64,000 bases of DNA, from positions 744,001-808,000 of the forward strand of contig NZ_QCXX01000002.1 of assembly GCF_003071065.1 (NCBI RefSeq), in the 5' to 3' direction. Shown in pieces: positions 35,269 through 43,789 of this stretch; position 1 is the stretch's first letter, and the number at the start of each line of letters is the position of its first letter. The translations under genes and the position numbers were made by a program. The notes below the pieces were generated by a model, which searched no databases, had not been told where the DNA came from, and was given only the letters and a program-made list of their open reading frames with translations. The DNA comes from Sphingobacterium athyrii. Lineage in GTDB: Bacteria > Bacteroidota > Bacteroidia > Sphingobacteriales > Sphingobacteriaceae.

Positions 35269-36060
35269 TTAATCCAAATAGAAGAAAAGCCGGCTGAAGG
35301 TTTGATTCGGTACTTTGGGTGCAATAAAATAAGGCTGAACCTTTCCCTTATCGTTCAATTTTGGGAAAAAGAATCCACCTGCAGGTAATTTACTTTTTGT
35401 CTCGTCGCCTTCAAAAGCCCATTCATCTGTATTGGCCTTTGTGAAATGGACTGTAGCACTCATTAGATCGACGTTTTTGTCAAAGTCCTTGGGCGGCAGA
35501 TAATCGACATAGAACCATCTTCCGGGAAGCACATTTTTTGCGATGTACTCTTTACGTACATCGCCCGAAGTTGCATTGACTTTTTGTAAAGAAATATCAA
35601 TCGGGAAATCTATGCTTTTATCATAAATGTAAAAGCCCAATTTATTGACATTGGGGTCAGCAGCGGGCGGGGTTAGCTCCTGTACCTTTCCGTCAAAATA
35701 GAGGTAGTTGAAATTTACTTTGATGGTGTTTTCAGGCAATTCAGCGCTATAAACTACTTTCTTGGTCACTGTATCGGTCAAAGTAACCAGCCGTTTTTTG
35801 GGTACCTTGTAGCTAAAGGCCGTTGTAAAATGGATGTTGCTCTGGGGCTTGATAATAAATGCTCCCTCTTTATGATCAAATACGGTGGTATCAATCGCCA
35901 CGACCAAAGGATGATCACCGCCATTGTAGCCATTGATCAGAATATGCATCGCACGTTCGACCTCAGGGGTCTCTTTGTTGCAGGCGCTGAAAAATAAGGG
36001 GCTTCCAAGCAGCAGCAGCGCAATGGATAGGAAAAATGTCTTTGTCAATAGATTTTTCAT
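35269..36060 (-). CDS. Predicted lipoprotein B of the TonB receptor locus
   Basis: 263 residues with a lipoprotein signal (ALLLLGSPLFFSAC, Cys near 27). The body is beta-rich: MHILINGYNGGDHPLVVAIDT early, VNFNYLYFDGKVQEL in the middle, ending in SRLFFYLD. Layout and segments resemble the preceding gene (NLNVIYMNGKVGDFP in that one), so the two look like diverged sisters. No known family assigned; some DUF4397-like flavour. It starts 3 bases after lipoprotein A and ends just before the terminator. It is likely anchored at the outer membrane to help the receptor bind ligand. Confidence 0.7.
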   Translation of the reverse strand: MKNLLTKTFFLSIALLLLGSPLFFSACNKETPEVERAMHILINGYNGGDHPLVVAIDTTVFDHKEGAFIIKPQSNIHFTTAFSYKVPKKRLVTLTDTVTKKVVYSAELPENTIKVNFNYLYFDGKVQELTPPAADPNVNKLGFYIYDKSIDFPIDISLQKVNATSGDVRKEYIAKNVLPGRWFYVDYLPPKDFDKNVDLMSATVHFTKANTDEWAFEGDETKSKLPAGGFFFPKLNDKGKVQPYFIAPKVPNQTFSRLFFYLD

Positions 36061-36063
36061 AAA

Positions 36064-36867
36064 TTATAATTCTAAAACCTTATTAAACTGTATGATATTA
36101 TTCACCGGAGCTTCGTTGATGATAAACAACTTGGAAGCGGCCTTTGTGGGTGAGGGTACCGGAGCAACCGAGGTAAGCGGGTTGAATTCATAGGACGTTC
36201 CAGCTGTATAGGGAATGTCTGTACCGGCTTTATAAATATGGGCCCGAAACAGCACCGGTGTTTTCTGCCCATTATAATCCTGTACGCCCAAGGGAAAGGG
36301 GGTAAAAGATATGGGCTGTGAGAACTCATTGGGTTTTAAATTTTTGATGCGGATGACCTCTTCAAACACTTTGGGAAGAAAGTAGTATTTCTTGAATACA
36401 ATATCCACCGGTTCACGGTAATTTAAAATATTGGACTGGAACATATAGATCAGTTGGACCTTGCCCTCCACGAGTTCAGGAATCGCGGGGAAATCGCCTA
36501 CCTTTCCGTTCATATAGATTACATTGAGGTTTGTCTCGACTGTCGTTTCGTTGGCCCTGATTTCCCGTTCCAGCAGGATTTTATCGGTCGCTTTGGACTT
36601 CATGGTAAATTTTAAGTGCTGTTTGCCCGGGTCATTGAAATTGTAGGTGGCTCCAAAAGCAATTTTGCTGAACGCTGGCGTCACGGTGGGGGAAAAGGTG
36701 TCCAATTGGAGAATAAGTTCCTCATTGCTGTTATTATAACCGCTTAAATTGATCAGATGTATATTGGAATGATACAAAAGCTCGTCTCCGCCTTTATTGC
36801 ACGACAGGAAGGTGAAGAGCAGAAAAAGGCTGATCGCTGTGGCTGATAGGATTATTTTCGTTTTCAT
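36064..36867 (-). CDS. Predicted lipoprotein A of the TonB receptor locus
   Basis: 267 residues from ATG 36867, where a lipoprotein signal begins (ISLFLLFTFLSC, Cys near 23). A longer start at 36894 would overlap the receptor and put extra residues before the signal, so I reject it. The body is beta-rich: IHLINLSGYNNSNEELILQ, VETNLNVIYMNGKVGDFPAI, KVQLIYMFQSNILNYREP. It resembles lipoprotein B in order of segments. Starts 10 bases after the receptor stop. Function unknown. Confidence 0.7.
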   Translation of the reverse strand: MKTKIILSATAISLFLLFTFLSCNKGGDELLYHSNIHLINLSGYNNSNEELILQLDTFSPTVTPAFSKIAFGATYNFNDPGKQHLKFTMKSKATDKILLEREIRANETTVETNLNVIYMNGKVGDFPAIPELVEGKVQLIYMFQSNILNYREPVDIVFKKYYFLPKVFEEVIRIKNLKPNEFSQPISFTPFPLGVQDYNGQKTPVLFRAHIYKAGTDIPYTAGTSYEFNPLTSVAPVPSPTKAASKLFIINEAPVNNIIQFNKVLEL

Positions 36868-36877
36868 ATTGGCTGAT

Positions 36878-39800
36878 TTAAAATGTATATCCAATGGATA
36901 GGCTAAAGGAACTGCCTACTTTGCGGTTAAAAGTTTCTTTGTCGCCTATGCGCATCTTTTTGGTTCCGTCTGCTGAGGTTTCGTAGTAACCTTCCTCATA
37001 TTTTTGTGAAAACCCGAATTTCCACTCGTAGATCTCATCCCACTCCTGGGTCGGCCATTCGGAGTTTGACAGGCCTTTCCATCGGTCCTGTATCTTGTAG
37101 GTTTCAGGCCTGTTCACATAAAAACGGAAGGGGCTATTCAGCAGATTGCTCAGGTTCAGTTTGAGGTCCAGATTTTTATTTTTCAATAATTTGTAGCTCA
37201 GCTGTGCGTCCAGCTGATTCCGGGGACGCTCGTATTCGATAAGGTCTTCGCTCATGGCCGTCATAAAGGTTTTGTAGCCCATATGGTTGAAGGCTACGTT
37301 GGCACCTAAGCGGTCTCCGGCATACTGCAAGGCCGCATTGTATACGACGGGTATCTGTCCATAGAGCGGGCGCTTGCTTTTCAGAAACTGTTTTTCCCGA
37401 TATTCAAAGGTATTTCCATACTTATCCGTGTCGATGCCCTTGGCCCTGAATTCGGCCGATTGTACTTCGGAGCTTTGAAGCGTGATGTTTCCGCTGAAAT
37501 TGAAATCCTCCAGCAGGGAGCCCGGAAGTATAAATCCTAGGTTTTTACGGATATCAAACTCCAGTCCTTTTACTTTGGCCCATTCGGAGTTGTTCGTCGT
37601 GACATAGATACGGTGGGAGGAGTCCATCATCTGCCGGTACAATTCGATCGGGTTCTGAAAATATTTATAGAAAAATCCGATGGAGATGACTTCCGCGAGG
37701 GAAGGATACCATTCCAAACGCATGTCATAATGGTCTATGACGGTAGACAGTACACCTTCATTCCTGCGGTAAGCTCCGCCCAGTGCGGGATCCTGGCGTA
37801 CCATCCTGGAGTTTTCGATCAATGCGGGGCGGACTACCGACTGCGAATAGGCCATGCGGATATTGAAATCCTGTACGGGTGTCAATGTCAGGCTCGCCGA
37901 GGGCAGGTAGCGCCAGGTTTTCTCTTCGGTCTCGGGATCTGCCGTCATACCCACCAGTTTGCCGGTTTTGGGATCGACAAAGCGCTGCTTGCGCATAGCA
38001 ATGGTGCGTGCATCCATCTGTAGGTCGTTGTCGCCGTTTTGCAGGCTTTTATACTTGAAGTATTCGGCACGCAATCCCCAGACCAATCTGATCCAGGAGT
38101 TGAAGCGGTTGTCTAGCATGGTATAGACTGCCTGGTTGATATTTTTCCCTTCATAGGCACTGATGGAGAAGGCGGCAGGATAATAGAACATCCCATGTAA
38201 GGGATCTTTAAATTCAAGGTACTTCGACCAGGTATTGACGGGGGAAAAGGTATTTGCACCGACCGAAACGATGGGCAGGGAGACCCATTCGAACAATCCA
38301 TGCCGATCCATAAACTGATAGCCGCCTTTCAGGGCCTGCTTTTGCCCCAGCCAGTTCGTCTGATAGCTCAATGCAGCCTCAGCAATGCTGTTGGTCTCCG
38401 TGTAATGGTATTCGGAGCGTGTAAATGTCCCGTCACCGGCATTGGCATAATGCGAAGGGACGACATTGTACAGGGTGTCATTCAGGGTGCCTCTGGGTTC
38501 GAGCCAGGCCTCGGTCGCATCTTTCTCCAGGTTGTTCAGCCGGTTGCGGGCAATATTCCATTCCACTTTAAAATGGCCGAAACGATGTTCCCCATCCAGC
38601 CTGTTCTGGAGCATATCGATAAATTTGGGGCGGTCGTACTCCCGGATAGCCGGTCTCGAGCCATACCCAATATCGTTTCCCCAACCTTCGATTACGGAAA
38701 ACTGATTGTTGAACATGCGGGAATAAAAGTTGCGGGAGGTTATTTTATGATTTTTGCTGTTCCAGCCCAAATTGACCAATCCGCTTAAGCTCGAATTAAA
38801 ATTATACTGTGTGGAGATGGTCGGGTTGATTTCTTTTCCAGTGCTGATGTCGTAGGTGGCCCCGTCTGTTTTTTGCCAGTTGCCCCGCTCAAAATTGGAG
38901 ATGTGATCAATTGACTGTTCATTTCGATAACTGAGCGAGCCTACAAAACCAAAGATGCCTTTCATGGTATTGTAGCTCCGTCCCAGGCTGAACTGATAGT
39001 TTTGTCCGGGTAGTGCGGTATATTTTCGTGTACCAAGACGTTCCAACCCACCAATGCGTTTGTTCTGTGCCGCGATCATTTCGGGGGTAAAAGGCGTCAC
39101 ACCTTCGGGTACAGGTTTATAAGGGTTGGCAGGATCATAATTGATGCCGTTGAATACGGTCAGATCCCGCGGGAACTTGCCCCGTGTGCCATCGTCGAAG
39201 GCCAGGTAGTCCCAGCTGCCACGGCCATAGCCCAGGAAATCTTTTCCCGTTGATCCATTGATATACTTGCTGCCCACCGAAAAGGAAGTAAAGTTTTTCA
39301 ATGGAATGGCCAGGGTGTTGATCTTGACCAGTCCACCGCCAAAGCCAAAGCTCAGGTCTGGCGATGCGGTCTTGTGGATAATGACATTGTCGATCAGGTT
39401 GCTCGGTACGATATCAAATTCGAAGTCCCGGACCTGCACGTCGGTACTGGGGAGGGTAGCACCATCCATCATGGCAAGGTTGTAGCGTTCGGCAATACCG
39501 CGGATCACGACCCGGCGGTTGTCATTGGTGCTGACACCCGCGATGCGCTTGAGGGTTTCGCCTACATTTTTGTCCGGTAGAACGGCGATTTGCTCGCGGC
39601 TGATGCCGTTGGAGATCGTCGCTTCATTCTTTTGTTTGGCATAGAGCGAAGCAATACTTTCCTGTTTATAACTTCCGGTGACGACCACCTGCTCCAGACT
39701 TTTTACGGCATCTTTTAAAACGATGCTGAGGCTGGTCTGCTTCCCGGCATGGACAACGATGTCAGTGATCCTTTTTGTCTGATGGGAAATGTAACTGACC

Positions 39801-40333
39801 TCAATGGTATAAGTTCCGGCGGGGATGTTCAACGTATAGCTTCCATCGGCTTTACTTTTTAAGGACTGGCCCGTCTGGAGCACGCTGATACTGGCATCTG
39901 CGAGCGCTTCACCATTTTCGTTTGTAATTCTTCCAGTGACCGTTCCCCGTTGTTGCGCCGCCATGTTCGTTGCGTCCCAGGATAGTGAAAGGGGGCTGGG
40001 GGCTGTCTTTTTTGCCGAAACAAGCACGGATTGGTCCCGTAGCACAAAGGTCAGGGGCTGGTTTTTGAAGATGGCCGCCAATACCGTATTGATATCGGTG
40101 TTTCTGGTTTCTATCGTGACCGGTCTGGACATTTTAAGCAGGCTGCCCTCGACTAAAAATCCATAGCCTGTCTGCGTACTTATTTTTTTGAATACTTTGG
40201 CCAGGGAGCTGTTCTTTTCGGAGAGACTGATGTTTTGTCCTACCGCCCCTAGGCTGATCTGTAGCATGCCAAAAGCTGTCATGAAGGTGGTGAGCTTCAT
40301 TTTCAATACTATTTTTGTATTTTTTTTATACAT
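36878..40333 (-). CDS. TonB-dependent receptor with STN and carboxypeptidase-like domains
   Basis: 1151 residues. Signal peptide, then an STN signalling domain of about 35-105 (ISLSEKNSSLAKVFKKISTQTG, VTIETRNTDINTVLAAIF), a CarboxypepD_reg-like domain of about 130-215, plug (NVGETLKRIAGVSTNDNRRVVIRGIAERY) and a barrel ending in SFSLSIGYTF. The STN domain contacts a FecR anti-sigma protein, and the sigma/FecR pair lies directly upstream, so the receptor should sense its own substrate. Unlike SusC it has no SusD partner; two lipoproteins follow instead. Substrate unknown. Confidence 0.92.
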   Translation of the reverse strand: MYKKNTKIVLKMKLTTFMTAFGMLQISLGAVGQNISLSEKNSSLAKVFKKISTQTGYGFLVEGSLLKMSRPVTIETRNTDINTVLAAIFKNQPLTFVLRDQSVLVSAKKTAPSPLSLSWDATNMAAQQRGTVTGRITNENGEALADASISVLQTGQSLKSKADGSYTLNIPAGTYTIEVSYISHQTKRITDIVVHAGKQTSLSIVLKDAVKSLEQVVVTGSYKQESIASLYAKQKNEATISNGISREQIAVLPDKNVGETLKRIAGVSTNDNRRVVIRGIAERYNLAMMDGATLPSTDVQVRDFEFDIVPSNLIDNVIIHKTASPDLSFGFGGGLVKINTLAIPLKNFTSFSVGSKYINGSTGKDFLGYGRGSWDYLAFDDGTRGKFPRDLTVFNGINYDPANPYKPVPEGVTPFTPEMIAAQNKRIGGLERLGTRKYTALPGQNYQFSLGRSYNTMKGIFGFVGSLSYRNEQSIDHISNFERGNWQKTDGATYDISTGKEINPTISTQYNFNSSLSGLVNLGWNSKNHKITSRNFYSRMFNNQFSVIEGWGNDIGYGSRPAIREYDRPKFIDMLQNRLDGEHRFGHFKVEWNIARNRLNNLEKDATEAWLEPRGTLNDTLYNVVPSHYANAGDGTFTRSEYHYTETNSIAEAALSYQTNWLGQKQALKGGYQFMDRHGLFEWVSLPIVSVGANTFSPVNTWSKYLEFKDPLHGMFYYPAAFSISAYEGKNINQAVYTMLDNRFNSWIRLVWGLRAEYFKYKSLQNGDNDLQMDARTIAMRKQRFVDPKTGKLVGMTADPETEEKTWRYLPSASLTLTPVQDFNIRMAYSQSVVRPALIENSRMVRQDPALGGAYRRNEGVLSTVIDHYDMRLEWYPSLAEVISIGFFYKYFQNPIELYRQMMDSSHRIYVTTNNSEWAKVKGLEFDIRKNLGFILPGSLLEDFNFSGNITLQSSEVQSAEFRAKGIDTDKYGNTFEYREKQFLKSKRPLYGQIPVVYNAALQYAGDRLGANVAFNHMGYKTFMTAMSEDLIEYERPRNQLDAQLSYKLLKNKNLDLKLNLSNLLNSPFRFYVNRPETYKIQDRWKGLSNSEWPTQEWDEIYEWKFGFSQKYEEGYYETSADGTKKMRIGDKETFNRKVGSSFSLSIGYTF

Positions 40334-40379
40334 TTGTTAAGCTGAAATATGTGTTAAATCGGATCGAGAAATTCATTTG

Positions 40380-40438
40380 CCTATTCCGGCTATCGGCCAG
40401 TAGTGTTACGACCACTATTGGCTTTTTTTTGGAATAGG
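40380..40438 (-). promoter_or_regulatory. Nested hairpins in the FecR-receptor junction
   Basis: Two nested inverted repeats: an outer 8-bp CCTATTCC/GGAATAGG and an inner 10-bp GCCAGTAGTG/CACTATTGGC with one G-T wobble. They occupy the 120-base gap between the FecR and receptor genes, where an attenuator or processing site could set their relative expression. On the minus strand no T run follows, so a plain terminator is unlikely. Confidence 0.45.
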
Positions 40439-40453
40439 GCATCAGGTTGTGTA

Positions 40454-41620
40454 TTATTTTGTTTCTACAATAAGCCTCCTTCCTTGCATTTCTACCTGAA
40501 TGCTTTTAAACGTTTTTAATAGATTCAATACTTTTTCAAAAGGCCAGGAGCGTGGTATTCTCCCTGTAAAGGTTTCTTGTGTTGCGGTGCCCTTATAGTG
40601 GATGTCAACATTATACCAACGGCCCAGTTCGTCGATAACGCTACCAATATCCGCATCCGTAAAATCAAAATACCCCTCTTTCCAAGCGATTACTTCAGCC
40701 GGATCCACATTTTTTACGGACATGGACCGGCCGGCTACAATACCCTGTTCACCGGGCTTGAGGATGATGCGTTGATGTATATTGGTCAGGGCGATAGAAC
40801 CGCTTATAAGGGTTGTTTTGGCGATGGATTTAGCGTTGTAAGTATTGACATTAAAGTGTGTGCCCAACACTTCGATCCGTTGATTTTCGGACTTCACCCG
40901 GAAAGGCATGGCAGCGTTGTGTGCTACCTCAAAGTATACTTCGCCGGTGATGGTCACTTCCCGTGAAGAGCCACGGAAGGCTGAAGGGTAGGTGATCGAA
41001 GATTGGGCATTCAACCAGACCTGGGTGCCGTCAGCTAAGGTTAACTGGTACCTGCCGCCACGCGGGGTAGAAAGTGTATTGGAATATACCTTGCTGACCT
41101 TCTTACCCGCCGTATAAACCAGATTGCCCGGTTTTAGCTTGTTGATATGAATGTTTCCTTCGGCAGTGAGCTCTCCGTTTTTGGAGTTATCCAGTAGAAT
41201 CTTTTCGCCATTGCCGAGCGTTAAGGTAGCTTGATCCGTTCCGGGGCTAATCGTATTGCTTTGCTCTTTTGCGCTGACGGGCAGCTTGTCGGACTGCTTC
41301 TTGAAGATGTATAATGAAACCGCACAAAGGAGAGCTAAGGAGGCAGCTGCTTGCCATAGCCTATTGCCCGGATTTAGAAAAAATCGCTTTTTGGGCATTT
41401 CTGCCGTTGAGGTTGTCTCCCGATCAATCTGATCGAAGATCTTCTCCTGCAGTTGTATTTTTCTGACCGCGCGTTCTTCGGAACTTAAATGTTCGATGAG
41501 ATCCGGATTGGCTTCAAATGAAGCGTACCAATCTTCAAGCAGCTGAAGCTCATCTTCGGTTATTGTTCCTGCTTCGTATTTAGCGAGTATATCTAGTATC
41601 TGTTGATTTTGATCGTCCAT
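40454..41620 (-). CDS. FecR-family anti-sigma factor
   Basis: 388 residues. A cytoplasmic anti-sigma N-terminus (about 1-80), one transmembrane helix (about 90-107, LWQAAASLALLCAVSLYIF) and a periplasmic FecR domain with the family's typical TPRGGRYQLTLADGTQVWLN, TYPSAFRG and REVTITGEVYFEVAH, plus the C-terminal DUF4974-type part (ADIGSVIDELGRWYNVDIHY). It holds the FecI-type sigma factor until the receptor's STN domain signals. It starts 75 bases after the sigma gene and precedes the STN receptor. Confidence 0.95.
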   Translation of the reverse strand: MDDQNQQILDILAKYEAGTITEDELQLLEDWYASFEANPDLIEHLSSEERAVRKIQLQEKIFDQIDRETTSTAEMPKKRFFLNPGNRLWQAAASLALLCAVSLYIFKKQSDKLPVSAKEQSNTISPGTDQATLTLGNGEKILLDNSKNGELTAEGNIHINKLKPGNLVYTAGKKVSKVYSNTLSTPRGGRYQLTLADGTQVWLNAQSSITYPSAFRGSSREVTITGEVYFEVAHNAAMPFRVKSENQRIEVLGTHFNVNTYNAKSIAKTTLISGSIALTNIHQRIILKPGEQGIVAGRSMSVKNVDPAEVIAWKEGYFDFTDADIGSVIDELGRWYNVDIHYKGTATQETFTGRIPRSWPFEKVLNLLKTFKSIQVEMQGRRLIVETK

Positions 41621-41695
41621 TTCCTTTGCTTTATACTAACTAGTACCCTAAGTATTGGAAAGCGGGAACAGGAATTTCAAAAAAAATAATTTTGC

Positions 41696-42304
41696 TTAAT
41701 TTTTATGCATATATAGCAGCAGCACCAGATAGAAAATATCCATTTGATGCTCTTTGATTTCCGAGCGCATGATATTCATGGATTTGGTAATGTGCTTGCG
41801 GACCATCGCTACAGAAATGTTCAATTGGTCGGCAATATCCTGATTGGAGCGTTTTTCGAAACGGCTCAATAGAAAGACCTCTTTGCAGGTGGCCGGCATT
41901 TTTTCGGTGATCTGAAAAATCTCTGCATGGATTTGCTTGGCCTCGAGTATATTATCGGGCTGAATAGGAGTGGTATACCCGCTGTAGGATACGGTTTCGA
42001 TATATTTATCCTGGATTTTTTGCGCCCGATAGGTTTTAAATACCTGAAATTTTATGGCCGTTTTTAAATAGGCCGCAAGGGAATGTTTAACCTGAATTTC
42101 TTTTCTTCGCAAGTAAAAATCTACAAAGACGTCTTGAACGATTTCTTCGGCCATAGATAGTGAGCGTGTCCTCTTACCTGCAAGATTGATCAATGGCTCC
42201 CAATAGCGGTTATAGAGTTCGGAAAAGGCTGCTTTATTGTCCTCGAGTTGGACCAGGCCCACCAGTTCCTGATCTGTAAGTGTTATAAATTCACAATTAG
42301 CCAT
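41696..42304 (-). CDS. ECF sigma factor, FecI type
   Basis: 202 residues. Region 2 (AFSELYNRYWEPLINLAGKRTR, EEIVQDVFVDFYLRR) and region 4 (LLSRFEKRSNQDIADQLNISVAMVRKHI) are clear; there is no extra domain. It heads the minus-strand locus sigma-FecR-receptor-lipoproteins and should activate the receptor promoter when the ligand binds. A short hydrophobic C-terminal end (IFYLVLLLYMHKN) is common in this group. Confidence 0.93.
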   Translation of the reverse strand: MANCEFITLTDQELVGLVQLEDNKAAFSELYNRYWEPLINLAGKRTRSLSMAEEIVQDVFVDFYLRRKEIQVKHSLAAYLKTAIKFQVFKTYRAQKIQDKYIETVSYSGYTTPIQPDNILEAKQIHAEIFQITEKMPATCKEVFLLSRFEKRSNQDIADQLNISVAMVRKHITKSMNIMRSEIKEHQMDIFYLVLLLYMHKN

Positions 42305-42659
42305 GGTAGTTATGCAAAAACCAAATGTAAGTAGGCAATTATACCTGAGCGTGTTACGAATATTAATAAATTATTAATATTTACTTTAGCCCTTTTTGCT
42401 GCGACATCCATGGATGTGGGGAAAGACTTTAAACCCTGTTAGGATTGGTCGGCGGAAATTGCATGCTATTTTTTAGAGCATGTTGCCTATCATTTACATC
42501 AGCGACGTAGAATTAATTTATCTTTTTACTCCTGACTATTTTTGTTTATTGGTCAAAAGTTTTTATATTTACTGCTGCAAATAAATAGTTCGGCTAGGGT
42601 GATCGGAAAAACCAGCGTGCAACTATGGATTTTGCAATGGATCAAAAATTCCGTGGAAT
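42305..42659. other. 355-base gap between sigma gene and small HMA-like gene
   Basis: Divergent promoter region, AT-rich, no convincing ORF. On the minus strand TACATTTG at 42322-42329 matches TAnnTTTG, 18 bases before the sigma ATG, leaving a short leader. For the plus-strand gene I see no exact box. An ATTAATAA-rich tract (42360-42380) is symmetric but typical of AT-rich DNA. Confidence 0.45.
42322..42329 (-). promoter_or_regulatory. Possible -7 box of the sigma-FecR-receptor operon
   Basis: Minus strand TACATTTG. The distance to the ATG is short and no -33 element is evident, so confidence is modest. Confidence 0.35.
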
Positions 42660-42896
42660 ATGAAATATTACCTACTTACCTTTTCTGTTTCGGCCCAGGT
42701 GCTGACCAAACGTACTGAGATCATAAACTATCTGAGTCGGCATATTGCTGATTTAAAATACATTTCAGCAGATTTGCAGGATAAACTATGTACGATCACG
42801 TTTAGATCCAAAAGACGCGATGAAGCCGCTATTCTTAATCTTATCGCGATCAGAGGGTTTAACGCATCGTTTTTATCAGCGACTGAAAGCGCTTAA
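42660..42896 (+). CDS. Small protein with HMA-like beta-alpha-beta pattern, no metal cysteines
   Basis: 78 residues. The predicted order beta (YYLLTFSVS), alpha (VLTKRTEIINYLSRH), beta (LKYISADL), beta (KLCTITFR), alpha (RDEAAILNLIAIRG), beta (FNASFLS) matches the ferredoxin-like fold of heavy-metal-associated domains. The usual MxCxxC loop is absent and the only Cys is in KLCTI. It could be a degenerate metallochaperone or a folded protein of other use. It lies 276 bases before the Cys-containing membrane protein and siderophore receptor, on the same strand. Confidence 0.55.
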   Translation: MKYYLLTFSVSAQVLTKRTEIINYLSRHIADLKYISADLQDKLCTITFRSKRRDEAAILNLIAIRGFNASFLSATESA

Positions 42897-42952
42897 GAAG
42901 TTGTTGTTTAAAATACATTTGCTATCACCGATGAAATAGAACTTTCGGTTAT

Positions 42953-43010
42953 CCCTAGCCATACTGACCTCGTCGCATTGCGAGAAACAATGACGTTAGT
43001 GTGGGTAGGG
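42953..43010. repeat. Imperfect long hairpin, possible REP-like dispersed repeat
   Basis: Left arm 42953-42980 pairs with right arm 42988-43010 (inner CGTC..ATTG/CAATGACG, outer CCCTA..ACT), with bulges and a 7-base loop CGAGAAA. The core resembles the CGTCATTGCGAG dispersed repeats common in many genomes, including Bacteroidota. Only one copy is seen here, so repeat status is inferred. Confidence 0.4.
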
Positions 43011-43172
43011 CCTCCCAGGTATACGCGTAGTTTTTGTTAAAACCTAAAAGCTTTGATTGGATGATAATCGTTTAGTTTTAGTCGATTGACGATCATTATG
43101 CATTATTTTGCTATTGAAACGGTAATCCATAAAAAAATGTTTAAAAAACATTTATCTTAGCGGCAGTAAATC

Positions 43173-43571
43173 ATGATCGCGCGCGTTTTTAAATTAGGCA
43201 CCATAAGTTTGCTATTGCTTTGCATTCTTCTGCTAAGCTTTAGCAAAGTATTTATTGTGGTGAGTTTTTATGCAAACCAGACTGATATCGCCAATAGATA
43301 TTGTATCAATAAAAATAACCAGTCGTTACACTGTGACGGGAAATGTTTTTTGATGCGTATGCTCAAAAAGGAAGCACAACGGGAAAAAGACTTTCATGAA
43401 AACTTTTCCAAGACGCCGATCATGTTCTGCCGACATTATTTTCCTTTGATCGTAAACAAAGCGTATGTCCCGGCACTCCGTAAAGATCATCATACGCTAC
43501 GCAATGTCGCATTCCGCAAATTTGATGTCTTTAACAAACTGCTCAGGCCACCCAGCTCAGCAATAGCATAA
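43173..43571 (+). CDS. Small membrane-anchored protein with C-x9-C-x3-C motif, upstream of TonB receptor
   Basis: 132 residues. One N-terminal transmembrane helix (about 9-32), then C44, C54 and C58 in YCINKNNQSLHCDGKCFLMR. A basic C-terminal half with several His (CRHYFPL, KDHHTLR) follows. From memory this CxGKC-type small protein is frequent beside TonB receptors and metal genes in Bacteroidota; no function is established to my knowledge. The Cys/His content suggests metal binding or a redox role. It lies 218 bases before the siderophore-type receptor on the same strand. A near-match -7 box (TATCTTAG) lies just upstream. Confidence 0.65.
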   Translation: MIARVFKLGTISLLLLCILLLSFSKVFIVVSFYANQTDIANRYCINKNNQSLHCDGKCFLMRMLKKEAQREKDFHENFSKTPIMFCRHYFPLIVNKAYVPALRKDHHTLRNVAFRKFDVFNKLLRPPSSAIA

Positions 43572-43789
43572 ATTCTTATACTTTAAGTATCGCTCCAGCG
43601 ATTTATGGGTAAAACAAAATTGCATAGCGATAACAGTTGTTTTACACCTTTTCAGCTGGATAGTCCCCATTTTTCAAGATAGAAATGATAATCTCTTGCA
43701 GAGCAACCAAGCAATGGCTGGAATTTGCTGTACAGGACCTTGTCGGGGACGAGTAAGACTCATTCATTGTTGATCAAATTTAGTTTCTA

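Noticed and set aside
38300..38788. 162-codon plus-strand frame opposite the STN receptor
   Set aside because: Shadow of the barrel; no recognisable motifs.
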